From positions 392,362 through 456,361 of the forward strand of contig NC_066568.1 in the NCBI RefSeq assembly GCF_024679095.1: a DNA stretch of 64,000 nt. Direction: 5' to 3'. The number at the start of each line of letters is the position of its first letter. Positions within the stretch are counted from its first letter, which is position 1. The notes under the pieces were generated by a model. The model worked only from the letters and a program-made list of their open reading frames with translations. It searched no databases and was not told the DNA's origin. Of this stretch, positions 22,021-33,300 are shown one piece after another. The stretch is from Eriocheir sinensis. Its lineage: Eukaryota; Arthropoda; Malacostraca; Decapoda; Varunidae. The translations under genes and the position numbers were made by a program.

Positions 22021-22815
22021 ACAGTGGCGGCTCGTCAATAGGGACTGTGAGACTGCAGCCACCCCAGTGGATTTCTTGGATTCACGAAAATAATGTTAAT
22101 TTATTTATGTTTGACTATCATTCACATGAAACACCCAATCTCATATATTTATATGAAAAAAATACTGCAAAACAATGAAGAAGTACGTAAATTATTTACG
22201 ATTTAATGATAAGCGCGGAGGCAGCAGGAGAGAGATACAGATATAGAGAGAGAAAGGGGGGGAGGCTTCCCGCGCGGTATGGAGAGTGTGGACTGCCTCC
22301 CACGCGGTCTTGTCTCAGCTGTTGTTGTGGGGAGGTATGTGTTCTTGCGTCGCTCTTATTTTCGATCGTGTTTTTCAATTTGCCAGGGATGATTTTAAAA
22401 TATTATTGATAGTGATGGCTTGTGCTCAATTTTAATTATCGTTGATGGTATAAAATCACAGAAACATCGTATAAAATAGTATTTTTCGGTATTTTTTTTT
22501 ACTCGTACACCAGTCTCGAGATGGCTTTACTTACCCTTCTCATCTGATAGAGCTTTTCATGCCAGGTCTAAATGAAAAAGTTATTGATCTGTTTGCACAA
22601 AACAGGAACAGGAGAATGGACTTCCTTTTCAAATAGCCTAAGCCTGCACTGAGGAAGTCAAGCATTTACTGGTAAGATAAGGCCTAAGAAATTAAATAAT
22701 TATCTATATATCTATATAATCTATGTCAATGGTATGTTAAACAATAACAATAAAACATTTAAGATTTCATTTATGTCTGAATGTGAGACAGCCCCCATCA
22801 ATAACAGTCACGAGC
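22021..22815. mobile_element. hAT-like non-autonomous element (CAGTGGCGGCTCGT ends)
   Basis: The left end CAGTGGCGGCTCGT pairs with the right end ACGAGCCACTG. The left end carries two extra bases relative to the right. CAGTGGCGGCTCGTGA is a widespread hAT terminus. The flanks share GCGGTCAA/GCGTCAAC only loosely, so the target duplication is eroded. Confidence 0.65.
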
Positions 22816-22886
22816 CACTGGCGTCAACTAATGTGACCCCGCTTATCTGTGACCCCAGTTTCAGCGTATGGCGGATGCATTGACGC

Positions 22887-23500
22887 TAAATAGGAAGGCA
22901 GAGAGGGAGGGAGGAGGCAGAGAGGAGGGAAGGGAGAGAGGAGGGAGGAAGGCAGAGAGGAGGGAGGGAGGCAGAGGAGGGGAAGGGAGAGAGGAGGAGG
23001 AGGGAGGCAGAGGAGGAGGAGGGAGGCAGAGAGGAGGGAGGGAGGAGGCAGAGAGGAGAGGAGGAGGGAGGGAGGCAGGGAGGGGAGGAGGGAGAGGAGG
23101 CAGAGGAGGGAGGAGAGGAGGGGAAGGGAGGGAGGGAGGAGGCAGAGAGGGAGGGAGGGAGGAGGCAGAGAGGAGGGGGAGGGAGAGGAGGGAGGAAGGC
23201 AGAGAGGAGGGAGGAGGGAGGCAGAGAGGAGGGAGGAGGGAGGCAGAGGGAGGGAAGGAGAGAGAGGAGGAAGGCAGAGGAGGGAGGGAGGGAGGGAGGC
23301 AGAGGGAGGGGAAGGGAGAGAGGAGGAGGAGGAGGCAGAGAGGAGGGAGGAAGGCAGAGAGGAGGGAGGGAGGGAGGCAGAGAGGAGGGGGGAAGGGAAA
23401 GAGGAGGGAGGGAGGGAGGCAGAGAGGAGGGGGGAAGGGAGAGAGGAGGGAGGGAGGGAGGCAGAGAGGAGGGGGGAAGGGAGAGAGGAGGGAGGCGGGG
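22887..23500 (+). repeat. Polypurine tract, about 0.6 kb
   Basis: Almost every base on this strand is A or G, with isolated C in the repeated word GAGGCAGAG. The underlying period is about 15-30 bp, irregular, built on GGGAGGGAGG and GGCAGAGAGGAGGG. Long frames on both strands (Glu/Arg/Gly or Leu/Pro/Ser) are by-products. Such tracts can form triplex (H-DNA) or G-rich structures. Confidence 0.95.
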
Positions 23501-24107
23501 CAATGGACGTTAGGTTGCTCCTGAGTGACGTCACGGTTAGACTGTGACGTCATGCTTTCCTATTGGCCAGCAGCTCACTCAGGGACGACTGGTCGAGATT
23601 TTCTCATAGCAACATTATCCTAAAAAAAAAAATTCACGCGCCGCCACACTGCAGTGTTGCCAGATTGGGCTACTTATCGCAAATTGGGCTACTTTTGGGT
23701 CTTCTGTGCTACTAAATTTTGACCCCAGGGTGAGTGTTGATTACATATTGTTGTCTAACAAGGTCTTGTCTCATTTCAGTCATTAAAAAGAACGAAAAAA
23801 CATGTTTTATATGACGTGTCAGAGGTGACTTCCCCAAATGCATATTTTCCCATAGGGTTATAGTCCCATAGTTTACGGTTTCATCATCGCGAAGTCCGAG
23901 CAAATACCCGCGAACAGCGGGGGATGACTGTAGTACTATTTATTTGATTATACATGGAGTATGGATTTTTGCGAAAGGCAAATACAGTACCCTCTCAAGT
24001 TTCGCACTCGCTTCGTTCCGAAGGTATAGCGCTAAACTCGAGGTATTGAAAACACTGAAAAAGAGCTTATCTGTTCCGACCCGTGGAGATTTTTTTTTTT
24101 TTTCCCC

Positions 24108-24235
24108 TACATGTGGGCTATGGCGTCGGTAGACTATCCATCTGGGCCTGATGGTGGGCCCTGAGCTCGTCATAGCGCAGGCAACTGTTTATACTGGCAC
24201 CATTATAACTGGCTCATGCTGCCCCCTGGAGCTCA
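24108..24235 (-). mobile_element. SINE family A, 3' fragment
   Basis: Contains GGCCTGATGGTGGGCCC, GGCTCATGCTGCCCCCTGG and the TGGCG-CAGG words of the full copies. A T-run at 24091-24103 precedes it. Head missing. Present only on one arm of the palindrome. Confidence 0.7.
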
Positions 24236-25188
24236 CTTTTTTCCTCCTATACTCCCTTGTTATTTAAAAAACATACCGTGGAAAAAGGAAGAAAACAGGA
24301 AGAGAAAATGGGTCGTTTTAAAGCCACAGATGAAGTCTTACGATTGGCTGAGCTCTGAAAACATGCTTGTGATTCGCTGGGAGTCCGATGACATCATCGC
24401 CGGCACTCACCCGGCCAGCGGCCTCGCTGCCTTAAGGCAGTGTCACACTGGCCATTTTCTTCTAACCGTTGTGGCTATTGGCAACGCCCGTGCGCCCATC
24501 CGGGATCGAGTTGTCAGTTGTACGTAACCTGATGTCATACTGGGCCCTTTCCTTCCCACCGCGTTGGCGGAAGCTTGGGCAAACGCCAAATCCAACTTTT
24601 CCGAGTGTGCGTCACACGCGGCCAAGGTCGGTTGGCAGTATCCACATCCACAACGTAAACAAAGCACTTGCCCTGTATCAACATGGCGTTGTCTGCTAAA
24701 GTAAAGGCTGCCACGGCTTGTGCTGCCATTACCCAAGTTATGGACTTGCTGCAGTTAAATGGAAGGAAGAAGCTGTAGTGGGGGTGGCGTGTCTGTGGTT
24801 CTTCCGTGCCAGTTCTTATTGTCACCACTGCACGTGAGCGGCCAACCCACCCATCTTGACTCTGACCACATAAACACGTGGATTGAGTAACAACACACAC
24901 ACACACACACACACACCAGACTCATAATGAACCATAGCAGATGTTTCTCACAAACAAAAATGACTTTGCCATTTCCTAGAGTGGGTTAGAACTTATTTGG
25001 TGAGTGGTTCATACAAACCAAACATACCCAATGGCAAGAAGAGAGCAGTGTTAAAAACGACTGCTCTTCTTGCCAAGAGCTAGGTTTGGTTCATGTGAGC
25101 CACTCACCAAATACATTCTAACACACTCAAGAAATGGTGAAGTCATTTCTGTTTGTCAGAAACATCTGCAATGGTTCCTAATGAGTCT

Positions 25189-25228
<40 letters not shown>

Positions 25229-25823
25229 GTTATTCGATCCATGTGTTTATGTGGTTGAGTCAAGATGGGTGGGTTAGCCACGCACACGCAGTGGTGACAA
25301 TGAGAACTGGCATGGAGGAAACACAGGCATGCCACACCCTCAACTGTATTTTAACTGCAGCAACAAGTCCATAACTTGGGTCATGGCAGCACAAGCCGCA
25401 ACAGCCCTTACTCTAGCAGACAACGCCCAACAGCCCTTACTTTAGCAGATGACACCAAGTTGATAGGCTACAGGGCAAGTGCTTTGTTTACGTTGTGGAT
25501 GTGGATACGGGCAACCAACCTTGGCCATGTGTGACGCACACCTGGAAAAGTTGGAGTTGCCGGTTGCCCAAGCTGGCGCCAACTCGGTGGGAAGAAAAAA
25601 GACCAGTGTGATACCAGCTTACGAATAACCGAAAACTCGCTTCTGGTTGGGTGTACAGGCGTAGCCCGAAGCCCCAACAGTAGAACGGAAACACCGCCTC
25701 AAGGCAGTGAAGCCGTTGATAAGGTGAGCATCGTCATCGGACTCCCAGCGAATCACAAGCATGTTTTCAGTACTGTCAGCCAATCATAAGGCAGCCGCCT
25801 TCAACTGCGGCTTCAAAATGACC

Positions 25824-25827
<4 letters not shown>

Positions 25828-25874
<47 letters not shown>
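25828..25874. repeat. (TC)n microsatellite
   Basis: About 23 TC units in the right arm of the palindrome only. Confidence 0.93.
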
Positions 25875-25877
<3 letters not shown>

Positions 25878-26066
25878 CCACAGCCACAATGTTTGGAGGA
25901 AAACGTCCAGTGTGATACTACCTTCAAAGGTAGCGTGCGTGACATGTCAAAGCAGTGTGAAACTCAGGGTGATAATGCGCAAAACTCGTGATGGTAAGAA
26001 TTTAGGACTAACCGGGAAACTCGTGGATTGTGAAACTCGGATAGCACGAAACTCGAGAGGGTACTG

Positions 26067-26780
26067 TACTGTAATTTCTATAGTTACGATAAACTTCCAA
26101 AAAGCACGTTTGGTCAGTGTTAAAATCAATCCGTTCACTGAACACAGCCAAAGGGCGCTGGCTAAATTCTGACAGGTTGACAGATACGTAGAGAGGCTAA
26201 CTCAGAAGACGGAGCAGAATGTGAATGGTACGTGTATCAGACCAGCATCTGCGTCACCCACACACTACATGCTCAGCAGCCAAGAGAGAAAAATGTTTAA
26301 ATTGAATAACAAAATTATTTTACATCTCCATTGAATTATTGTACAAATTCTGGGATTATCGTATGATCGTACAGGCGTTATTGTACATCATACAAATGGT
26401 CAGATTTCCGTATTTGTACGGTAATTATTGTACGACTGGCAAGGCTGATGAGGCGAGTGGAGGGGCTGCCAATCCCGCGCCGAAGCTACTAAACCTGTAT
26501 TGTACGCGTCCATGGTACCAAAGGCTATACTGTATACTAAGTATTATACACTTGTATTCCAAGTAATATGAATCTTATTGTTTAAAGTGATGAAAATTAA
26601 GTCACGGGAAATTCCAAACTATGTAGTATCATGATACTAGATAATTTCATTTTCTAATATTTTTTTAAAAATTTAGAAAATCCAATTTCTGTTCAACAAA
26701 ATTATTTGCAACAAGTGACATGCGACGAACAAAACTCCTTCAAGTATCGGTAGTATCGGCAGAAAATCAGCCGATACCAA
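26067..26780. other. Core of the hAT element and unassigned DNA
   Basis: AT-rich, no protein. TTATTGTAC words at 26335-26440 (GGATTATCGTATGATCGTAC) resemble a stretch at 45617-45665, which suggests another dispersed repeat. Confidence 0.35.
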
Positions 26781-26782
26781 TA

Positions 26783-27546
26783 CAGGAAATCCCCGATATA
26801 CGAAAGCTCGATGTACGAAAATTCGGATATACGAAAGTGAAAAATATAGGACAATTTTCGGTTCACGAAAGACATGCTTCGCATATACGAAAAGTACGAC
26901 AGTTTCCGCGCCCACTGTTTCGTACCCGATGTCTATATCGGTCGCCGCGCGCCGTCAACAGCCTCACGCACACTCGCAGTGATTAGGCAGCAAATGTCCA
27001 TGTCCAGTCCCCTCCACTTCAACGCTCATCACTTAGCGTTGCCAGTTTGTGAACCCCTTGCTTCGACTCGAATCCGAAACACATCCCAGCCAGCGTGAGG
27101 AAACGTGAGGGTGATGGAGGGGTTGGGGGGCTTGGAGTGGTGCGGTGGTGTACTGTTTGGCACGTGTTTCGGGCACGAGAGTCGAAACTGGCCTTTCACA
27201 GCTTGGGAAGTAAACATTGGCAATGTTAAGTGATGAGTTGTAGTGACGAGTTAGAGGGGATTGTCCTAACATATGTAATGCATTTCTATAACAGTAAAAG
27301 AACAGGAAATGGTAATTGTTTTTAATTATTTATGAGCCTTGCGTTTCATTGTATTGTGAGTAGTAAATTGCTTTTAAGCATAGTTATATTTAACTTTTTT
27401 TTTTTTTTTTTTTTTTTTGCTGGCGCTGGTCCCTAACCCCCCTATTTATTAACAATCCTATGGGGGAAATGGCTTCGATATACGAAAAATCGATAAACGA
27501 AAGGTTTTTTCAGTCCCTAACCCTTTCGTATATAGGGGATTTCCTG
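26783..27546. mobile_element. Pogo-like MITE, 764 bp, TA target
   Basis: The left end CAGGAAATCCCCGATATACG and the right end, read from the other strand, CAGGAAATCCCCTATATACG agree, and both are flanked by TA (26781-26782 and 27547-27548). ATACGAAA words repeat at both ends. A T-run of about 24 lies at 27396-27418. Non-coding. It is inserted in the right part of the hAT element. Confidence 0.82.
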
Positions 27547-28354
27547 TACTCTCAAAATGTGCCGATACAACCGATACTGATACATGGGTACATCCCTACT
27601 GGAAAAGGTGGTGAAAGAATGGCTCCGGACAGTTAAACATGGGGATGCTGAACTACAGGGCTTCACAACATACTACTTATGCCAGTAATTTACAGGATAG
27701 TAGCAGCAGCTAACGGCTATAAAAAAGTGATAATTTTATAAGGACTAAGGGCCGCTTTCACAGTCATCTGGTACGCACCCTAACCAAAGGCCCTACCATC
27801 CTGGCAGCAGCCGTTACCATCGCCTCGATCCGCTTTCACAGTTGTTGTTTTCGTGGTATCGGTGACTACCAGCGCGGTAACAATCATGAAAAGACGAAGG
27901 CGCGTGATTCGGCAGTGTTGGTATGCCGGAGCGGAGGGAAATGTCAACATTACATCAGCTAACGGAGGATTATGAAGGATAAATGTGAAAAATAAACGTA
28001 CAAAGAGTAAACGTGAAGGATAAATAAAGAATAACCCAGTGGGCACAACACGTGAGTTTCACATGAACGTCTAGTGGAAATCTTGTGGATTACTCGTGTA
28101 CACGTGTTTTCACTAGATATTCACGAGATAAACACGTGTATAACTTGATCTAACATTCACGTGTATAACTGGATCCCAATTCACGTGGTTTTCCCGGGTA
28201 TTACTGGCAGAGAAATTCATGTGTATAACTGTTGCAATAATTCAGGTGGAAACTATGTGTGTAAAACACGAGTTTGCATTTTATGTACATACATCAAATA
28301 TGTATCCTACGTCTTATTCTATATATCTCGGGGTAATTCTCAAGTTATTAATAG

Positions 28355-28744
<390 letters not shown>

Positions 28745-28825
28745 GTGTGTGCTCGTTGCCAATCAGAATGCTAGATATTATAGCATATTATGCTATATTG
28801 ACCCTATTACCAGAAAGGTTGTGGC

Positions 28826-28882
28826 TTATCATGTACTTATATAAATATTATAATTCTGCTAAATAATGAATTTTTAAATTGT
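28826..28882. repeat. Direct repeat, copy 1 of 2
   Basis: ATCATGTACTTATATAAATA to TTTTTAAATTGTAAA occurs here and at 29685-29741 without visible change. Confidence 0.85.
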
Positions 28883-29684
28883 AAATCGCATAAACAGCCT
28901 TTCATTTGTTCTTAATTGACCGCAATTATGGCTTTAGCATCATGCGCTGAAAATCAGCGCTCTTGACAACACTGAACTGAACAAAACAAATCCAACATTT
29001 TCCCGCCTAAACTGCCTCACTCGGGACTTCGTGTTGAGCGGCCAACAACAGATTTCTCCCTGTTTTGTCTCGTTACCGGGTTTTCCTCTCCCTCTGTTGT
29101 GCATTAAGAGATATTGAAGACCCTGTTCGTGGACCAAAGGACAGTGAAATCACCGCAAACAAGGTAAGAATGTGGGTTGTGGGATTGTGGGTGTACCTAC
29201 CTTTGACTCGCCTTGAATGCAGTGCTTCTTCTTCTTCTTCTTCGTGGGTGTTTTATGGGGCTAGTTAGGCTGTGGGCCCACAGCCTCTAGAGCCCCGTCA
29301 GTGGTAGTTGTTATCAGGAGTCGTTGGTTGTGTTGGCCGTCCTGTCACCAGGGCGGGAGTTAGATCCTGTCGAGTTGCCCCGACTTCTGCAGGAATGCTG
29401 TTAGGAAAACAGCTGGGTTTTATTTTACAGTATGACACTGCACAAGACTGTAATTACATCATGTACGTACTACTGTACGTGAAGTACCTATATATAGCAG
29501 GGTACAGTTCCAGTTTAACTACTTATTCACTTCTACATTGGAGACCTACCTCAAAGGGTAAGACTCCTTATGCTGAACATTTTGAGCTGCATATATGTAT
29601 CGCAAATGTATAGCAACGCCGCCAGCGATTTTTTTTATATTTAACTTTTTATTTGTGAATGCTATCATGGGCGCCCCCCTGTCA
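28883..29684. other. Possible promoter or first-exon region of the DUF4806 gene
   Basis: GC content rises. A segment ending ATCACCGCAAACAAG is followed by GTAAGA (29164), which could be the donor of a non-coding first exon. (CTT)n at 29227-29241. No coding frame is recognised. Confidence 0.3.
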
Positions 29685-29741
29685 TCATGTACTTATATAA
29701 ATATTATAATTCTGCTAAATAATGAATTTTTAAATTGTAAA
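29685..29741. repeat. Direct repeat, copy 2 of 2
   Basis: Same 56-bp sequence as 28826-28882. Confidence 0.85.
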
Positions 29742-30738
29742 GGATAACCTATCCTAACCTGACCCCAAATTGGCCAGTTGGAAATAATTTCTTGGATGTA
29801 TCCCAAATTAACTGCTGTGCTTTAGTCTAGCTGTGCAAGTTGCCTGAATGTCTTAAAAACGAGACGAAACATAATGTAACCTAAACTAACCTGGGTATTT
29901 ATCCCACTGAGGTCCACCCTGTTGCGTATTGATTTTCTTATCATCTTTATAATCCTCTCATTGAGTAGAACAATTTCTTCTAAGTAATCATCCGTCGTAA
30001 ACTAGTAATAAGCGAGATACAATTTTTAAAAATATTTATAGTTATGTGTGTGAGAAGACGCGCCATTATGGCTGTCTAGGAGTCTCTTGGCTGCTGCGTC
30101 CCTTCCTCACATGACACTGGGCCTGCGCGAACTCTTGCGAGAAATTCCTAGATTCCTTCAACCAATCACCGCCCCTTTTTTTTATTTCTATCAGCCAGTG
30201 ACATCGTGTCTAGCATCTTCATTCCATCCTGCTTCATTTTCAAATTCAGTTCCGCTATACGGCTTCCTTGTGTGCCAAATGTCCTAGCTCCGCCTCGTAT
30301 CTCTAGTGATGAGGACTATGATTCAGATGATTGAGGTGAGCCAGGTTAGGATACAAAACATTAAGTTAGGTTACGTTACGTTAGTCTAGGTTCAGTTAGG
30401 TTTAGTTAGGTTAGGTTGTGTTTGGTGTTTGTTTATTAGTTTCTCATTCAAGAAATTCAGGATGCAATGGTTATTAATGTTTTTCATGTGATTGCAATAT
30501 TAATTTCTGCCGAGAATCATTGGTTTCCACTCCCTCACCTCCGGAGGTAATAGCAATAAAACTAATGATTTCCGACAAAAATCAACATTGGAATCACATG
30601 TAAAACCCTAATAACCATTGCATTCTGAAATTCTTTAGTGAAAAAGACAGGGTGGACCTCAGTGGGATAATTACCCTAACCTGACCTAACTTAACCTAAT
30701 ATGGGGGATCCCAAGAAGCTATTTCCAACTGGTAAATG
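29742..30738. repeat. Foldback repeat with inner palindrome
   Basis: 29774-29935 is matched in reverse complement by 30645-30735 in two blocks (CCAGTTGGAAATA and TTATCCCACTGAGGTCCACC). Inside, 30355-30540 and 30545-30720 form another hairpin centred at about 30543, containing TGCAATGGTTATTA and its complement. TTAGGTTAGG-like words at 30400-30420 belong to this repeat. Confidence 0.7.
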
Positions 30739-31834
30739 CAACTGATAATGAGATTTAAATGATCAGAATGTTTAAATCCACTGGTAATGTATTGTTATAA
30801 ACTGCCATTAATAATACCTTTTTTCATAGTCTCCATGTCTGATTTTTGTCTTGATGACGCTAAAGTTCTCTAAGAAACAATGGGTAAAACATAAGGTACT
30901 ATAGGTTCCTGCTGGAGGTCAATTATATGGGAGACTGAACATATTCTATTGCAATAAGCATGAAATTAATATTTCCAGGATGTGGAAAAGATCGGTGTGG
31001 CTGGAGGGCAGAAAAGAAGAGGAGTGTGTGGTACCATCTACCTGGATAGTTGAAGGCAGTCAGATTTTATATTGGCCATCAAAAGTTGATGCTCACAATG
31101 CCTTAACTAGTCGAGAAGACCCAGACCCCAAATCACGGAGAAAATTTCCATTGATAGAAGTAAAAATAGCTTCTGGTAAGTAATACATATTGTATTGACC
31201 ACAACTGTAAAGCATTGGTAACTGTACTTCATCGGTTCCTTAGCCAAAATTTTATATGAAGTACTACAGTACGCCATCACTAACGAAGAGGTTAAGGCAG
31301 ATCGAAGAGATCCTCCCTTATCTGGAAACTCTGCATATCCAATCCAACAAGTCTCTGGCCCCATTAATCCAAATACAGGAGGGATTATTGTAATCACTTT
31401 CAGTTGTCTTAATTTCTTCCCTCCGTAAATTATATGATCTGTCATTTTTCGCAATAGGGTTAATACACCTGAGGAGTAACACTTTTAAGGGTTTGGAAGT
31501 TTAAAAAGTTATTGAGTCATGTTTGCAGTGAAAACCTGAAATAGACAAGCATTTAAATGGGTTTCAGACAGTTATGAGGAATGTGAGCAGTACCAGCTGA
31601 CATCAGCAGTAGACAGTGACAGAAGCAGCAGTGACCTGGATGGGGAAGATGGTTTGACCTTGCGTGGTAGGAAGAAACGTATGAAGAAAGCTCTGCCAAA
31701 GGACTTTATTAGTAGTCAGGATTTGGATTGTCCACGTAAGTCTGTATTCAGTTACTGACATTTGCAAGCATGTATAAGGTTTTTCTAGACAAAAATATGT
31801 ACCTACATACATACACTATCTTCTACTCATGCTC

Positions 31835-32110
31835 ATCCCTATACTGTCCAAACCCCTTATGCAAGAGTTAACCAGCATCTTCACTCTTTCATCCCTCACG
31901 CTGGTAAACTCTGGAACAATCTTCCTTCATCTGTATTTCCTCCTGCCTACGACTTGAACTCTTTCAAGAGGAGGGTATCAGGACATCTCTCCTCACGAAT
32001 TTGACCTTGCTTTTGGACACCTCTTTTGTTTCTTTTCTAGGAGCAGCGAGTAGCGGGCTTTTTTTTATTATTGTTTTCTTTTTTGTGTACCCTTGAGCTG
32101 CCTCCTGTGC
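31835..32110 (+). mobile_element. Jockey-like LINE, 3' end fragment
   Basis: Starts CATGCTCATCCCTATACTG and runs through TCTTTCAAGAGGAGGG to AGCGGGCTTTTTTTTATT and CCCTTGAGCTGCCTCC. It matches the 3' ends of the copies at 55562 and 54400. It sits in the intron between exons 2 and 3 of the DUF4806 pseudogene. Confidence 0.8.
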
Positions 32111-32335
32111 TCCTGTCACGCACAATCACTCTACTGCTATGCTCTAGTGTCAGTCCCCTTCCCTTAACTGCCTCCATCCTTTTCGCGGCCACCCTCTCAG
32201 ATTCCTACCCCTCCCGTTTGAACGTACTATCTTCTTCACCAACCTGTCATCCTCCATTCTTTCAACATGACCAAACCATCTCAGCACACATTGCTTTGCT
32301 CTTCCTGCCAAATCTTGCTTTATTATAGGTTTGTA
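32110..32335 (-). pseudogene. RTE-like LINE C-terminal fragment
   Basis: The minus-strand frame reads QCVLRWFGHVERMEDDRLVKK, the conserved W-F-G-H-x-x-R-M box of RTE-like elements, then basic residues and GWPRKGW. It abuts the preceding LINE 3' end in opposite orientation. Confidence 0.75.
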
Positions 32336-33012
32336 GTAGATAAGCATATTTGAATTATTAGATATTACCATAGTAAATTTTGTTTTGTTAACAGTTATTA
32401 TTTTTTCACAGACTTTGCCTCAGGGCCATCTTTACAAGTAACAGTTGCTCCCCCCCCACCACAAAAGGTTGTCCCATACAACCATCAACACAAAGGCTTG
32501 CCAAGTGCAGCAAGAAAAAAATCTGAAAAGACATAATTCAGACAGGTAAGATGTAGCTGTATTCTACAACTAATTGCTTTATGTGATCATGACCTGATGT
32601 AGAGAAACGAATGCAGTCCATGTGCAGTAAAGGGTCATATTACTGTATTTCTTATATAGGATGAGGTCATCTGTGATGTGATCTCAATCTGAGATGAATA
32701 TAGTATGACAAAATGTAGCTGTGAATCTATGTATCTATATATTGAGGCTGTTTCTCCTGTAAAAGGAGTGACTCCACTCTCTCCAAAACCACAAATCTCC
32801 TGAACTGTGGCCCCATCACCGGATGCAGTTTAATGTCCGACCAGGATAATTACTAATATTTCCTATTACATATATTTCACAGATGTGAAAGTAACCGGCA
32901 AAAGAAGAGTAGTTACCAACAGCAAGATGAAGGCAGTCAGCCTGATACCCTACACGGCAGTTTGGACCTTCATGACAACCACAGCCTAAGGAACAGATCT
33001 GACCGACAGACG

Positions 33013-33300
33013 AGACATGACAGCAGTGACCAACAAAGCAGACATGACAGCAGCGATTGACACAACAGACATGACAGCAGCGATTACACAGCAGACATGA
33101 CAGCAGTGACCGACACAGCAGACATGACAGCAGTGACCAACACAGCAGACGTGACAGCAGTGACCAACACAAAAGACATGACAGTCGTGACCGACATGAC
33201 AGCAGTGACCGACGCAGCAGGCATGACAGTCGTGACTGACACAACAGACATGACAACAGTGACCAACGCAGCAGACATGACAGCAGTGACCGACAAGGGA
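33013..33300 (+). repeat. 27-bp minisatellite within exon 4
   Basis: Units GACATGACAGCAGTGACC plus GACACAGCA, degenerate, about 10 copies. The unit is nine codons and encodes RHDSSDRHS-like repeats in frame. Confidence 0.85.

Larger units (their letters stand above)
21974..23930. mobile_element. Tigger/pogo-like element with TA target
   Basis: The right end reads GCGAACAGCGGGGGATGACTG followed by TA. The left end GTCACCCCCCGCCGTTCGCGG is its reverse complement apart from loss of the first two bases and a few changes, and is preceded by TA. This form of TIR (CAGTCATCCCCCG, TTCGCGG) is typical of Tigger-like elements. It contains a further hAT-like piece and a polypurine tract. No transposase. 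Confidence 0.75.
23985..26066. mobile_element. 2.1-kb near-palindromic Tigger-like element
   Basis: Ends read CAGTACCCTCTCAAGTTTCG and, on the other strand, CAGTACCCTCTCGAGTTTCG, each flanked by TA. Most of the left arm is found in inverted form in the right arm: 24330-24430 with 25700-25830, 24480-24760 with 25370-25680, 24790-25050 with 25065-25330. The centre near 25056 is AAGAAGAGAGCAGT, a 9-bp gap, then GACTGCTCTTCTT. A (CA)n on the left arm (24893-24915) faces a (GT)n on the right (25191-25228). No transposase is encoded. The right arm has a private (TC)n. The left arm has a private SINE 3' piece. Confidence 0.8.
21679..27598. mobile_element. hAT-type element with nested insertions, 8-bp TSD
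   Basis: The left end TAGGGATGTACCGATACC and the right end (reverse complement TAGGGATGTACCCATGTATC) face each other. Flanks are ATGGAAAA (21671-21678) and CTGGAAAA (27599-27606), an 8-bp target duplication with one change, as hAT transposons make. Subtracting the nested elements at 21974-23930, 23985-26066 and 26783-27546 leaves about 1.1 kb of original element with CCGATAC-rich subterminal DNA and no transposase, so it was non-autonomous. Confidence 0.8.

Noticed and set aside
22824..23553. Glu/Arg/Gly-rich and Leu/Pro/Ser-rich frames of over 200 residues on both strands
   Set aside because: They are translations of the polypurine/polypyrimidine tract.
30355..30430. Arthropod telomere repeat (TTAGG)n
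   Set aside because: Only a few degenerate TTAGGTTAGG words are present, inside a foldback repeat, not a telomeric array.
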